64,000 nucleotides of DNA from NCBI GenBank assembly GCA_000263395.1, contig AJXE01000013.1, positions 1-64,000 on the forward strand, in the 5' to 3' direction. Shown here in pieces: positions 29,302-38,859 of this stretch; position 1 is the stretch's first letter, and each line of letters opens with the position of its first letter. The notes below the pieces were generated by a model that made no database searches, had not been told where the DNA came from, and was given only the letters and a program-made list of their open reading frames with translations. The position numbers and the translations under genes are program-made. Source of the DNA: Stutzerimonas stutzeri TS44 (GTDB lineage: Bacteria; Pseudomonadota; Gammaproteobacteria; Pseudomonadales; Pseudomonadaceae).

Positions 29302-32300
29302 TCAGGCGGGCTTGGCCTCCGCCTCGCGCACGCGGAACCACGCCGCGTAGAGCGCCGGCAGGAACAGCAGCGTCAGCGCCGTGGCGACGATCAGCCCGCC
29401 CATGATCGCCACCGCCATCGGCCCGAAGAAGATGCTGCGCGACAGCGGAATCATCGCCAGTACCGAGGCCAGTGCGGTCAGCACGATCGGCCGGAAGCGC
29501 CGCACGGTGGCGTCGATGATCGCGTTGAAGCGGTCGTGCCCGGCGCCGATGTCCTGCTCGATCTGGTCCACCAGGATCACCGAGTTGCGCATGATCATCC
29601 CCGACAGCGCGATGGTGCCGAGCATCGCGACGAAGCCGAACGGCTGACGGAACAGCAACAGGAACAGCGTGACGCCGATGATGCCCAGCGGCGCGGTGAG
29701 GAACACCATCGCCGAGCGCGAGAAGCTCCTGAGCTGCACCATCAGCAGCGTCACCACCACCAGCACGAACAGCGGCAGGCCGGCGTTGACCGAACGCTGC
29801 CCGCGCTCGGAATCCTCGACGGTGCCGCCGACTTCCAGCAGATAGCCGCTGGGCAGCTGCGCGCGGATGTCCGCCAGCGTCGGCTCGATCTGCCGCACCA
29901 GCGAGGCCGGCTGCTGATCGCCATACACGTCGGCACGCACCGTGACCGTCGGCAGGCGGTTGCGGTGCCAGATCACGCCCTCCTCGAAGCCGTACTCCAG
30001 CGTTGCCACCTGCGCCAGCGGTACGCTGCGGCCGCTGGCGGTGGGAATGGCCAGGCTGGGCAGCATCGACAGTTCGAGGCGCTCGCGCTCGGTGCCGCGC
30101 AGCAGGATCTCGATCAGCTCGTTGTCCTCGCGAAACTGGCTGACGCTGCTGCCGATGAAGGTGCGCCGCAGGAATTCCGACAGCTCGGCGGTGCTGACAC
30201 CCAGCGCGCGGGCGCGGTCCTGATCGACGTCGAGCAACACCTTCTTGCTCGGCTCCTGCCAGTCCAGATGCACGTTGGCGACGTGCGGATTCTCCGCGAC
30301 CCTCACCGCGACCTGCCGGGCGTGGGCGCGCACCACATCGATGTGCTCGCCGGTGACACGGAACTGCACCGGATAGCCCACTGGCGGGCCGTTCTCCAGC
30401 CGCGTCACCCGTCCGCGCAGCGCGCTGAAATCCTCGCGCAGGCGCTCGATCAGCCAGCCGCGCAACTCCTCGCGCGCCTCGATGCTCTGCGCCAGCACGA
30501 CGAACTGGGCAAAGCTGGTCGCCGGCAGTTGCTGGTCGAGCGGCAGGTAGAAGCGCGGCGAGCCGGTGCCGACATAGGCCACGTAGTTGTCGATCCCCGC
30601 ACGATCCTTGAGCATCGCCTCCAGCCGCCGGACCTCCGCCTCGGTGGCCTTCAGCGACGCGCCCTCAGCCAGCTTGAGGTCGACCATCAGCTCCAGCCGC
30701 CCGGACGCAGGGAAGAACTGCTGCGGCACCAGCCGGAACAGCGCCACCGCCGCGACGAACGCCGCCAGCGTCAGCACGATCACCGTCTTGCGCCGGCGCA
30801 CGCACAGCGCCACCACGCGCCGCACACGCTGGTAGAAGGCTGTCGAATACGGGTCGTGGCCGCCGCTGCCACCACCGTGCTTGTGCGCGGCTCGCGCGGC
30901 GAGATCCGGTAGCAGCTTGTCGCCGAGCAGCGGCACGAAGGTCACCGCAGCGATCCAGGAGGCGACCAGTGCGATGGTCACCACCTGGAAGATCGAGCGG
31001 GTGTATTCGCCGGTACTGGAATTGGCGGTGGCGATCGGCAGGAAGCCGGCGGCGGTGATCAGCGTGCCAGTCAGCATCGGGAACGCCGTACTGGTCCAGG
31101 CGAAGCTCGCGGCCTTGAGCCGGTCGTAGCCCTGCTCCATCTTGATCGCCATCATCTCCACAGCAATGATCGCGTCGTCTACCAGCAGCCCCAACGCCAG
31201 CACCAGCGCGCCGAGGGAAATCTTGTGCAGGCCGATGTCCAAGTAATGCATGGTGGCGAAGGTCATCGCCAGCACCAGCGGAATCGACAGCGCCACCACC
31301 AGCCCGGTGCGCATGCCGAGCGAGAAGAAGCTCACCAGCAGAACGATCGCCAGCGCCTCGATCAGCACCCGAACGAATTCGCCGACGCCGGTCTTCACCG
31401 CTGCCGGCTGGTCGGACACCTTGCGCAGCTGCATGCCCACCGGCAGCTCCTGCTGCAGCCGGGCGAACTCCTGCTCCAGCGCCTCGCCGAGCATGAGGAT
31501 GTCGCCGCCCGCCTTCATCGACACCGCCAGCCCCAGCGCCGGTTCGCCCATGAAACGCATGCGCGGCGCCGGCGGCTCGTTGAAGCCGCGGCGAACCTCA
31601 GCCACGTCGCCCAGGCGGAAAGTACGGCCCTCGAAGCGGATGGGGAAATCGCGAATCTGCTCGGCGGTGGTGAAATTGCCGCTGACGCGCAGCTGCACGC
31701 GCTCGCTCGGCGTTTCGACGAAGCCCGCCGCGCTCACCGCATTCTGTGCCTGCAGCGCCTGATGCACCGCTTCCAGCGGGACGCCGAGGGTCGCCAGCTT
31801 GACGTTGGACAGCTCGATCCAGATCTTCTCGTCTTGCAGGCCGATCAGCTCGACCTTGCCGACGCTCTTGACCCGCTGCAGCTGCAGCTGGATGCGGTCG
31901 GCGTAATCCTTGAGCACGGCGTAGTCGAAGCCCTTGCCGGTCAACGCGTAGATATTGCCGAAGGTGGTGCCGAACTCGTCATTGAAGAACGGCCCCTGGA
32001 TGCCCGCTGGCAGGGTGTGGCGGATGTCGCCGATCTTCTTGCGTAGCTGGTACCAGAGCTCGGGAATGTCCCTGGAACGCAGCGAGTCGCGCGCCATGAA
32101 GGTGACGTTGGATTCGCCCGGGCGCGAGAACGATACGATGCGTTCGTACTCGCCGGTCTCCATCAGCTTCTTCTCGATGCGCTCGGTGACCTGGCGCGAC
32201 ACTTCCTCGGCGGTGGCGCCCGGCCACTGCGTCTGGATCACCATCGCCTTGAAGGTGAACGGCGGGTCTTCGCTCTGCCCCAGCTTGCCGTAGGACAGCA

Positions 32301-32382
32301 CACCGACGACGGCGACCAGCAGCATCAGGTAGACCACGACCTGGCGGTTGTGCAGCGCCCAGGCGGAAAGGTTGAAGCGCAT
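29302..32382 (-). CDS. RND-family efflux permease
   Basis: A 1026-residue inner-membrane proton antiporter of the AcrB/HAE-1-like class. It shows the typical N-terminal helix, two large periplasmic loops, and charged residues in the fourth membrane helix (LGLLVDDAIIAVEMM). The second half ends with NSVILVDQI and a final helix near LFLPALYAAW. The sequence style is close to TriC/VexF-like pumps, so drugs or biocides rather than metals are likely substrates. It follows its membrane-fusion partner by 5 bases. No outer-membrane channel gene is present, so it may use a shared TolC/OprM-type protein. Confidence 0.92.
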   Translation of the reverse strand: MRFNLSAWALHNRQVVVYLMLLVAVVGVLSYGKLGQSEDPPFTFKAMVIQTQWPGATAEEVSRQVTERIEKKLMETGEYERIVSFSRPGESNVTFMARDSLRSRDIPELWYQLRKKIGDIRHTLPAGIQGPFFNDEFGTTFGNIYALTGKGFDYAVLKDYADRIQLQLQRVKSVGKVELIGLQDEKIWIELSNVKLATLGVPLEAVHQALQAQNAVSAAGFVETPSERVQLRVSGNFTTAEQIRDFPIRFEGRTFRLGDVAEVRRGFNEPPAPRMRFMGEPALGLAVSMKAGGDILMLGEALEQEFARLQQELPVGMQLRKVSDQPAAVKTGVGEFVRVLIEALAIVLLVSFFSLGMRTGLVVALSIPLVLAMTFATMHYLDIGLHKISLGALVLALGLLVDDAIIAVEMMAIKMEQGYDRLKAASFAWTSTAFPMLTGTLITAAGFLPIATANSSTGEYTRSIFQVVTIALVASWIAAVTFVPLLGDKLLPDLAARAAHKHGGGSGGHDPYSTAFYQRVRRVVALCVRRRKTVIVLTLAAFVAAVALFRLVPQQFFPASGRLELMVDLKLAEGASLKATEAEVRRLEAMLKDRAGIDNYVAYVGTGSPRFYLPLDQQLPATSFAQFVVLAQSIEAREELRGWLIERLREDFSALRGRVTRLENGPPVGYPVQFRVTGEHIDVVRAHARQVAVRVAENPHVANVHLDWQEPSKKVLLDVDQDRARALGVSTAELSEFLRRTFIGSSVSQFREDNELIEILLRGTERERLELSMLPSLAIPTASGRSVPLAQVATLEYGFEEGVIWHRNRLPTVTVRADVYGDQQPASLVRQIEPTLADIRAQLPSGYLLEVGGTVEDSERGQRSVNAGLPLFVLVVVTLLMVQLRSFSRSAMVFLTAPLGIIGVTLFLLLFRQPFGFVAMLGTIALSGMIMRNSVILVDQIEQDIGAGHDRFNAIIDATVRRFRPIVLTALASVLAMIPLSRSIFFGPMAVAIMGGLIVATALTLLFLPALYAAWFRVREAEAKPA

Positions 32383-32387
32383 CGTGG

Positions 32388-33485
32388 CTACTCCTGCGGG
32401 GCCAGCTCGACCGGGCGGTTGTCGCGATCGACCGGACGCACCGGCTGCCCCTCGCTGAGCAGCTGCACCCCGGCCATGACGATCCAGTCATCGGCCTGCA
32501 GCCCTTCGAGCACCGGCACCAGCCGCTCGCCATAGGGCCCGGTGCGCACCGCCACCCGCTGCAGTGTCGAGTCGTTGCGCACACGCCAGACGAAGGCCTG
32601 CTCGCGTTCGGCGCTGATCGCCGACAGCGGCACGGCCAGCGGTACTTTCGCCGCGCGGCGCACGGTCACCAGCGCGCTCTGGCCGAGGTCGGCCGGGACA
32701 TCCTGATCGCTGAAGGCGACCCGCGCCGAATAGGTCCGGGTGTTCGGATCGGCCGCCGGCGACAGCTCGCGAATCTGCCCGGCGTAGTGCCGCCCCGGTT
32801 GCGACCAGAGTTCGACCTCGACTTCCTGGCCGATGCGGTAACGCTCCAGCGCTTGCTCGGGCAGGTTGATCGCCACCTCGCGCTCACCGTCCGCGGCGAG
32901 GACGAATGCCGTCTGACCGGCCGCCACCACCTGGCCGACCTCGATGCTGCGGCGCGCGATGACGCCATCGCGCGAGGCGCGCAGCACCGCGTAATCGACC
33001 TGGTTGCTGGCTACGTCGAATTGCGCCTGCGCCTGCTGCAGACGCGCTGCGGCGGAGCGGTAGGCATTGTCGGCGCTGTCGAACTGCGACTGGCTGACCA
33101 GCTGGCGACCAAGCAGCGCCCGGTAGCGGTCGTACTCCGCCTTGGCGACTCGCAGGTTGGCCTCGGCGGCCGTGACCTGGGCGCGCATGCCGTCCAGCTG
33201 CAGGCGCACGTCCTGCGGATCGAGCCGCGCCAGCGGCTGGTCCTTGCGCACACGGTCGCCCGCCTCGACCAGCCGCTCGCTGACCTTGCCATCGATACGG
33301 AACGCCAGCTCCGGCTCGTAGCGCGCATGCACCTCGCCGGGGTAGCTTTCGCGCATCGCGCTGGCCGGTTGCGGCTGCACCACCAGCACCGGGCGCGGCG
33401 GTGGCGGCTCGGGCTCGCCGTTGCCGCAGGCGGCCAGCAGCAGAACGCTCCCCAGGGAGGCGATGGAGATGGCTTGTCGGAACAC
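32388..33485 (-). CDS. RND efflux membrane-fusion lipoprotein
   Basis: A 365-residue periplasmic adaptor. A lipoprotein signal with lipobox LAAC gives a mature N-terminal Cys near residue 20. Barrel-sandwich and lipoyl-like halves (VSERLVEAGDRVRKDQPLARLD and DGVIARRSIEVGQVV) flank a coiled-coil hairpin of about 80 residues, and a beta-barrel domain follows. The GTG start at 33485 was chosen because GAGGGAG lies eight bases upstream and the signal peptide then has normal length; longer starts lack this. It forms an operon with the RND permease and is divergent from a TetR gene. Confidence 0.88.
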   Translation of the reverse strand: MFRQAISIASLGSVLLLAACGNGEPEPPPPRPVLVVQPQPASAMRESYPGEVHARYEPELAFRIDGKVSERLVEAGDRVRKDQPLARLDPQDVRLQLDGMRAQVTAAEANLRVAKAEYDRYRALLGRQLVSQSQFDSADNAYRSAAARLQQAQAQFDVASNQVDYAVLRASRDGVIARRSIEVGQVVAAGQTAFVLAADGEREVAINLPEQALERYRIGQEVEVELWSQPGRHYAGQIRELSPAADPNTRTYSARVAFSDQDVPADLGQSALVTVRRAAKVPLAVPLSAISAEREQAFVWRVRNDSTLQRVAVRTGPYGERLVPVLEGLQADDWIVMAGVQLLSEGQPVRPVDRDNRPVELAPQE

Positions 33486-33580
33486 GGTGCAGACTCCCTC
33501 TGTCACGAGGCGGGCAGGAATACTAAACTGCCGGGTATAGTAAAAATAGCGAACCAGCCAGTCCACTATTAAAAGCGATC
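33486..33580. promoter_or_regulatory. shared promoter region of the RND operon and its TetR gene
   Basis: This 95-base divergent region is locally AT-rich (33535-33575), unlike the flanking genes. Five-base arms AATAG (33545-33549) and CTATT (33566-33570) flank a GAACCAGCCAGTCC core. On the minus strand TACTAT could be a -10 box, with TGGACT 17 bases before it. Regulation by the adjacent TetR protein is inferred; the exact operator is not certain. Confidence 0.45.
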
Positions 33581-34222
33581 ATGATAGACAGCCATTCCCC
33601 CTCTCCCGGCCCCGGCCGACCAAAGGACCCGGCCAAGCGCGAGGCGATTCTCGCCGCGGCGCAGGTGCTGTTTCTCGCCAAGGGTTACGAGGGCAGCAGC
33701 ATGGACGCCATCGCCAGCGAGGCCGGCGTTTCCAAGCTGACGCTGTACAGCCACTTCAAGGACAAGGAGGCGCTGTTCTGCGCGGCCGTGAAGGCAACCT
33801 GCGAAACCCGGCTGCCGCGCCGCCTGTTCCAACTAGCGGACGACTGCCGGATCGAGGCAGTGCTGCTGGCCATCGGCCTGGCCTTCAACGCGCTGGTCAA
33901 CAGCCCGGAGTCGATCGGCCTGCATCGGGTGATGGTGGGAATGGCCACGCAGAATCCGGCGCTGGTGCGGATGTTCTTCGACGCCGGCCCGCAGCAGCTG
34001 CTGAGCGATCTGCAACGGATGTTCGCCGAGGTCGACGCGCGCGGTCTGCTGATGATCGCCGAACCGCTGCGCGCGGCCGAACACTTCTGCTCGCTGATCA
34101 AGGGCGCACGGCACTTCCGCCTGCTGATCGGCTACGTCGAAACCGCCGATGCCGACGCGGGCTCGGACGAGGCGCATGTGCGCGACGTGGTCGCGACGTT
34201 CCTGCGCGCGTACGGTCGCTGA
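33581..34222 (+). CDS. TetR/AcrR family regulator of the RND pump
   Basis: A 213-residue repressor with an N-terminal GPGRPKDP tail and a helix-turn-helix at about 20-65 (MDAIASEAGVSKLTLYSHFKDKEALF). The C-terminal half is helical with GLHRVMVGMATQNP, typical of AefR/AcrR-like ligand-binding domains. It is divergent from the RND adaptor gene and probably represses it until a substrate binds. It ends three bases before the convergent rsmJ stop. Confidence 0.88.
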   Translation: MIDSHSPSPGPGRPKDPAKREAILAAAQVLFLAKGYEGSSMDAIASEAGVSKLTLYSHFKDKEALFCAAVKATCETRLPRRLFQLADDCRIEAVLLAIGLAFNALVNSPESIGLHRVMVGMATQNPALVRMFFDAGPQQLLSDLQRMFAEVDARGLLMIAEPLRAAEHFCSLIKGARHFRLLIGYVETADADAGSDEAHVRDVVATFLRAYGR

Positions 34223-34225
34223 CGC

Positions 34226-34999
34226 TTAGCCCTGCAGTTTCTTCTTCGGGTAGATGTCGTAGCGGCTGGACTTGCCTTCCAGGCTGTAGCCCGGCTTGGC
34301 GCCGTCGATGATCGGCGCCTTGCGCGGGCGCTTGACCACCACCCGGTGGCTGGCCAGCTCCAGCGCGGCCGCCAGCAGCGCAGGCGCATCGAGATCGTCG
34401 CCGACGAAGGGGCGGAACAGGCGCATCTCTTTTTTCACCAGCGCACTCTTGTCGCGATGCGGGAACATCGGATCGAGATAGATGACCTGCGGCGGCTCGC
34501 CCGTCCACTGCTGCATCAGCTCGATGGCATTGCCCTGGCGCAGGGTCATCCGCGCAGCGATCGGCGCGACTTCGCCGTCCTGCGCGGCGCGCGCGAGGCC
34601 ATCTTCGAGCAGCGCGGCAATCAGCGGCTGGCGTTCGATCAGCGCCACCGTGCAACCCAGCGTCGCCAGCACGAAGGCATCGCGCCCAAGGCCTGCAGTC
34701 GCATCCAGCACGCGCGGGCGCACGCCCGGCTGCACGCCGACCGCCTTGGCGATCATCTGCCCGCTGCCGCCGCCGAACTGCCGGCGATGCGCCGCGGCGC
34801 CCTCGACGAAATCCACCCGCACCGGGCCGGGCGCCTGGGGTTCGAGCACCTGCAACTGCAATCCCGCCTCGCCGAGCTGCAGGGCGAACCCGGCAGCCTC
34901 ATCGTGCTCCGGCAGGCCCAGACGGAGGGCCCAGTCATGCGCCGCCGCCGCAAACGAGGGCGCGAGCGGTTCGACACGAACACGGGGATGATCAGACAT
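34226..34999 (-). CDS. rsmJ: 16S rRNA (guanine1516-N2)-methyltransferase RsmJ
   Basis: A 257-residue methyltransferase. The SAM site is seen in [16 protein letters not shown], with acidic ER ([16 protein letters not shown]), and the catalytic motif IV is [15 protein letters not shown]-terminal [12 protein letters not shown] stretch is typical of RsmJ. It modifies G1516 of 16S rRNA. The start is the ATG before SDHPRVRV. The extensin-like gene lies 73 bases upstream on the same strand. Confidence 0.93.
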   Translation of the reverse strand: MSDHPRVRVEPLAPSFAAAAHDWALRLGLPEHDEAAGFALQLGEAGLQLQVLEPQAPGPVRVDFVEGAAAHRRQFGGGSGQMIAKAVGVQPGVRPRVLDATAGLGRDAFVLATLGCTVALIERQPLIAALLEDGLARAAQDGEVAPIAARMTLRQGNAIELMQQWTGEPPQVIYLDPMFPHRDKSALVKKEMRLFRPFVGDDLDAPALLAAALELASHRVVVKRPRKAPIIDGAKPGYSLEGKSSRYDIYPKKKLQG

Positions 35000-35072
35000 G
35001 GCGGACTCGCTGGGCGATACGAAAAGGCGGCGCATTGTGCCAGAGCGCCGGCGAGGCGCCCATGCTGACGGC

Positions 35073-35765
35073 TCAGCGACACATGCCGAAGCCACCCATG
35101 TCGACGTGGAAGTGGTCATGATGCGCCGCGTTGTACTGCGGCCCCAGCGTGACGTTGAACACCTCACAGGCCGCATCGCGCACTTCGCGCAGGAAACGCG
35201 CCTTGTCGCCCTCGCCTGCCCAATCGCGCGCCACGGTGATGCGCGTGCCGTCCCGCAGGCCGAAGCCGGCGAGGTCCAGCGCATTGGCGCTGGCATGCTG
35301 GCTGCGCCGGTTGCTGCGGGCAATGTTGCGGCAGGCGAAGCTGCCGAAATGCTCGACACGTACCACCGGCTGGCCGAACACGCGCTGCGCCGCCGGCTGC
35401 AAGCCGTGCAGCTCGAACAGCGCATAGGCCGCCGCCAACGGGCAGGTCGCCAGAAACGGGCCAGTGAAACGCACCGCAGAGCCCTGCACGCGCACGCTGT
35501 TCTCCACCGGGCAGCCGGGCTCCGGCGTCGTGTCGGGCACGGCGACGTAACGCAGCGGCGCACTCGCCAGCGCCTGTTCGCACAGCGCGCGGTCATGCCG
35601 CAAGCGACGCAGCTTGAACGGGGTCAGCAGGTTCGGCGGTTCGCGCACATCCAGCGGCGCCCAGGGATTCCAGGACGGCGGAATCTCTATCCACTGCTGG
35701 CGAACGGCGAATGCCAGGCCCGCCAGCAGCACCAGCACGAGAAGAATGAGTCGGCCGAAGGTCAT
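35073..35765 (-). CDS. extensin-like C-terminal domain protein
   Basis: A 230-residue protein with an N-terminal signal anchor (about 4-20) that places the rest in the periplasm. The C-terminal domain (about 60-228) fits the bacterial extensin-like family: [30 protein letters not shown] and a final [10 protein letters not shown]. The H..D and HxH arrangement resembles the zinc site of peptidases that cut peptidoglycan cross-links (LAS/VanY-like). A cell-wall hydrolase role is inferred. Cysteines are paired, consistent with export. Confidence 0.85.
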   Translation of the reverse strand: MTFGRLILLVLVLLAGLAFAVRQQWIEIPPSWNPWAPLDVREPPNLLTPFKLRRLRHDRALCEQALASAPLRYVAVPDTTPEPGCPVENSVRVQGSAVRFTGPFLATCPLAAAYALFELHGLQPAAQRVFGQPVVRVEHFGSFACRNIARSNRRSQHASANALDLAGFGLRDGTRITVARDWAGEGDKARFLREVRDAACEVFNVTLGPQYNAAHHDHFHVDMGGFGMCR

Positions 35766-35825
35766 GCCTATCAGGCAACGAACGCGGCCCGAAGTTGAGA
35801 GCTTTCTACCGAACGTACGGCGCCG

Positions 35826-36683
35826 CTATTCGTCCAGCAGCGAAAGCTGTGGCGCGCGATACAGCGGACGCACGGCCGGCAGCCCTGGCAGGCGCTCGCG
35901 CAGCTGCGTGTGAAAGCGCAACGCCAGCTCCGGCGCGCGGTGATTGTCCGGTGTATGCAGGTAGACGTGTGGCGTCTTGCCGGCCTCGATCCAGGCGGCG
36001 ACCCGTTCCAGCCACGGCTGCATGAAGATATCGTTGGCCTCCAGCTGCGGATGGCCGATGAAACGCAGCTGCGGTGATGCGCTGAACGCGGTCGGCCGCA
36101 CCGGCACCCGCGGCTTCTTGCTTTGCGCGTGCAGTAGCGCCGGCTCGCGCGAGCGGCAGCTGAACAGCGCCCGCGCATCCAGGCAGATGCGTTCCACGGC
36201 GTGATCGCGCAGCAGGCGATTCAGCGCGCGCTCGCCCGCGCCCTTGTCGAAGAACGCCGGGTGGCGCACTTCCACCGCCAACGGCGCGGCGAAATCCTCG
36301 ATCAGCGTCGCCAGTTCGGCGAGCCGCGCCGGCCCGAAACTGGCCGGCAGCTGCAGCCAGAACGGCGTGACCCGCCGCCCGAGCGGCGCCAGCAGCGTCT
36401 TGAACGACTGCGCCAGCTCCAGCGCCGCGCGCAGGTCATCGGCCTGGCTGATCTCCCGCGGCAGCTTGGCGCAGAAGCGAAAGCCCTCGGGCATCTGCAG
36501 CGCCCAGCGGTGGATCGTCTGCTCAGCCGGCCAGGCATACAGCGTGGTATTGCCCTCGACGCTGTTGAACACCGAACAGTACTGCGCAAGAAATTGCGCG
36601 GGGAGTGTTCCCGGTGGATACAACGAGCCCAGCCAGGCGCTCTCGCTCCAGGACGGACAACCGAGGAAATAGGGGATGCTCAC
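35826..36683 (-). CDS. DUF72 (YecE-like) TIM-barrel protein
   Basis: A 285-residue protein with the DUF72 signatures: the start GCPSWSESAWLGSLYPPG, the core SVEGNTTLYAWP, FRFCAKLPREIS, and the ending VYLHTPDNHRAPELA. The family is a TIM barrel of unknown biochemical role. It starts at a GTG; the small gene upstream ends 15 bases before it, so the two are probably co-transcribed along with tsaB. Confidence 0.88.
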   Translation of the reverse strand: MSIPYFLGCPSWSESAWLGSLYPPGTLPAQFLAQYCSVFNSVEGNTTLYAWPAEQTIHRWALQMPEGFRFCAKLPREISQADDLRAALELAQSFKTLLAPLGRRVTPFWLQLPASFGPARLAELATLIEDFAAPLAVEVRHPAFFDKGAGERALNRLLRDHAVERICLDARALFSCRSREPALLHAQSKKPRVPVRPTAFSASPQLRFIGHPQLEANDIFMQPWLERVAAWIEAGKTPHVYLHTPDNHRAPELALRFHTQLRERLPGLPAVRPLYRAPQLSLLDE

Positions 36684-36698
36684 CGGGGCCGTCCGGCC

Positions 36699-37049
36699 TC
36701 AGGCGTAGAGATCGAGGCCGAGCACCTCGGCGGCGGCGGGATCGCTGCTGATGAAGCTCGCGGTGCTGGCGTAGCTGGCCAACGCCTGGGCGACCCGGCT
36801 GGGCAGCGGACGTTCGGCCTGCGCCTCGCTGTAGCGGATCGGCCGGTAGTGCTCAAGGGCGACGGACTCACTGGTGCTCTGCTGCGCGCGGCCGGTGCGC
36901 TGCTGAAAATGCTCGCTGGCCGGGCTGACGTCGATCTCTCGCGGGCGCTCAACGGTGCGCTGGCTGTCGCGATACGGCACCGGCGCACTGCCAGGACGGG
37001 CAGCACGATCCAGCGGGTATGCAGACTGGGAGAGACCGTTGATGCGCAT
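36699..37049 (-). CDS. small conserved protein of unknown function
   Basis: A 116-residue polar protein without signal peptide or membrane segment. It starts MRINGLSQSAYPLDR and is rich in Arg, Ser, Pro and Gln through residue 80, so the first two thirds are likely disordered. A short helical end (VAQALASYASTASF...EVLGLDLYA) closes the protein. I recall similar short proteins beside tsaB in other Pseudomonas, but no function. It lies between tsaB (87 bases upstream) and the DUF72 gene on the same strand. Confidence 0.72.
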   Translation of the reverse strand: MRINGLSQSAYPLDRAARPGSAPVPYRDSQRTVERPREIDVSPASEHFQQRTGRAQQSTSESVALEHYRPIRYSEAQAERPLPSRVAQALASYASTASFISSDPAAAEVLGLDLYA

Positions 37050-37136
37050 GTTTCAACCTGAACGAAAAGCCGGCCGACTCTAGCGACCGGTCAGGGCTTT
37101 GGCAATGCCCGGCAACCGGCGCCCGAGCCCGCCCCA

Positions 37137-37814
37137 TCAGACGCCGGCTTTGGGCGTCGCCACGTTGTCGCGCAGGTAGACCGGCTGGGCCTGGTCGGCT
37201 TCGACCGCCTCGCCGCGCTGCCAGGCGAACGTCGCCAGCCGCAGCAGATCCTCGGCATGCGGCAGCAGCCGCGCATCCGTGGCACTCACCGCGACCGGGA
37301 TACGTTCAGCATAGCCCCATCCGGTGCCGGCGCCGAACCAGGCGCCGGTGGCATCGCGCGGCAACCCGGCCTGTTCCGGCGGCAGCACGGCCTCGCCGCC
37401 GCACAGCTGCATCTCGCCGGCGTGCTCGCGGTAGCAGCCCCAGTAGACCTCGTCCATCCGCGCGTCGATGGCCGCCGCCACCTGCGTGGCGCCATGCTCG
37501 CGCCAGGCACGCTGGGCGATGGTCGCCAGGGTGGAAACCGGCAGCACCGGTCGCTCCAGCGCGAACGCCAGCCCCTGCACCACGCCGATGGCGATGCGCA
37601 CGCCGGTGAAGGCCCCCGGCCCGCGACCGAAGGCGATGGCATCCAGCGCCGACAACCCGATGCCGGCCTCGGCCAGCAGGGTCTGGATCATCGGCAGAAT
37701 GCGCTGGGCGTGCAGGCGCGGAATGACCTCGTAGTGACTCAGCACCCGGCCATCGTGCAGCAGGGCGACGGAGCAGGCTTCGGTGGCGGTGTCCAGGGCC
37801 AGCAGAGTGGTCAT
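37137..37814 (-). CDS. tsaB: tRNA threonylcarbamoyladenosine biosynthesis protein TsaB
   Basis: A 225-residue ASKHA-fold protein. The N-terminus LLALDTATEACSVALL and the GRGPGAFTGVRIAIG motif are typical of TsaB. It works with TsaC, TsaD and TsaE to make t6A37 in tRNAs that read ANN codons, acting as a dimer partner for TsaD and without its own metal histidines. The gene lies downstream of adk, behind a strong terminator, as in other Pseudomonas. Confidence 0.94.
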   Translation of the reverse strand: MTTLLALDTATEACSVALLHDGRVLSHYEVIPRLHAQRILPMIQTLLAEAGIGLSALDAIAFGRGPGAFTGVRIAIGVVQGLAFALERPVLPVSTLATIAQRAWREHGATQVAAAIDARMDEVYWGCYREHAGEMQLCGGEAVLPPEQAGLPRDATGAWFGAGTGWGYAERIPVAVSATDARLLPHAEDLLRLATFAWQRGEAVEADQAQPVYLRDNVATPKAGV

Positions 37815-37904
37815 CGTGGTGGTTCCGGTCGATCAAAAAGGCGCCGATTCTAGCCTATTCGGCGGGCCGGGTTGCGGACACGCCGAGCCGCTGGCGCCCC
37901 TCGA

Positions 37905-37939
37905 AAATGAAAAAGGCCCGTATCGACGATACGGGCCTT
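37905..37939 (-). terminator. intrinsic terminator of adk
   Basis: Stem arms AAGGCCCGTATCG and CGATACGGGCCTT lie at 37913-37939, followed on the minus strand by TTTTTCATTTTC. This is a classic Rho-independent terminator 28 bases after the adk stop and 91 bases before the tsaB start. Confidence 0.92.
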
Positions 37940-37966
37940 CCATCAGCCAGCGTGGCGATGCGGCGC

Positions 37967-38668
<702 letters not shown>

Positions 38669-38859
38669 TCATGGCCGGCGAATCAAAAATTCTGGTCTGC
38701 CGCCATGCGACAAAAGGGGGAACACGATACACAGCACATTCGGAGGGCACAAGATATCCCTCCGCACGCTTTCGCGCGCGCCGAATGCGCCCCGGCAAGG
38801 CTTGCCGAGCCGCGTCGGACGGCCGTGCGCAGGTGCGCGCAGCGGCCGCCCGCAGCGGC

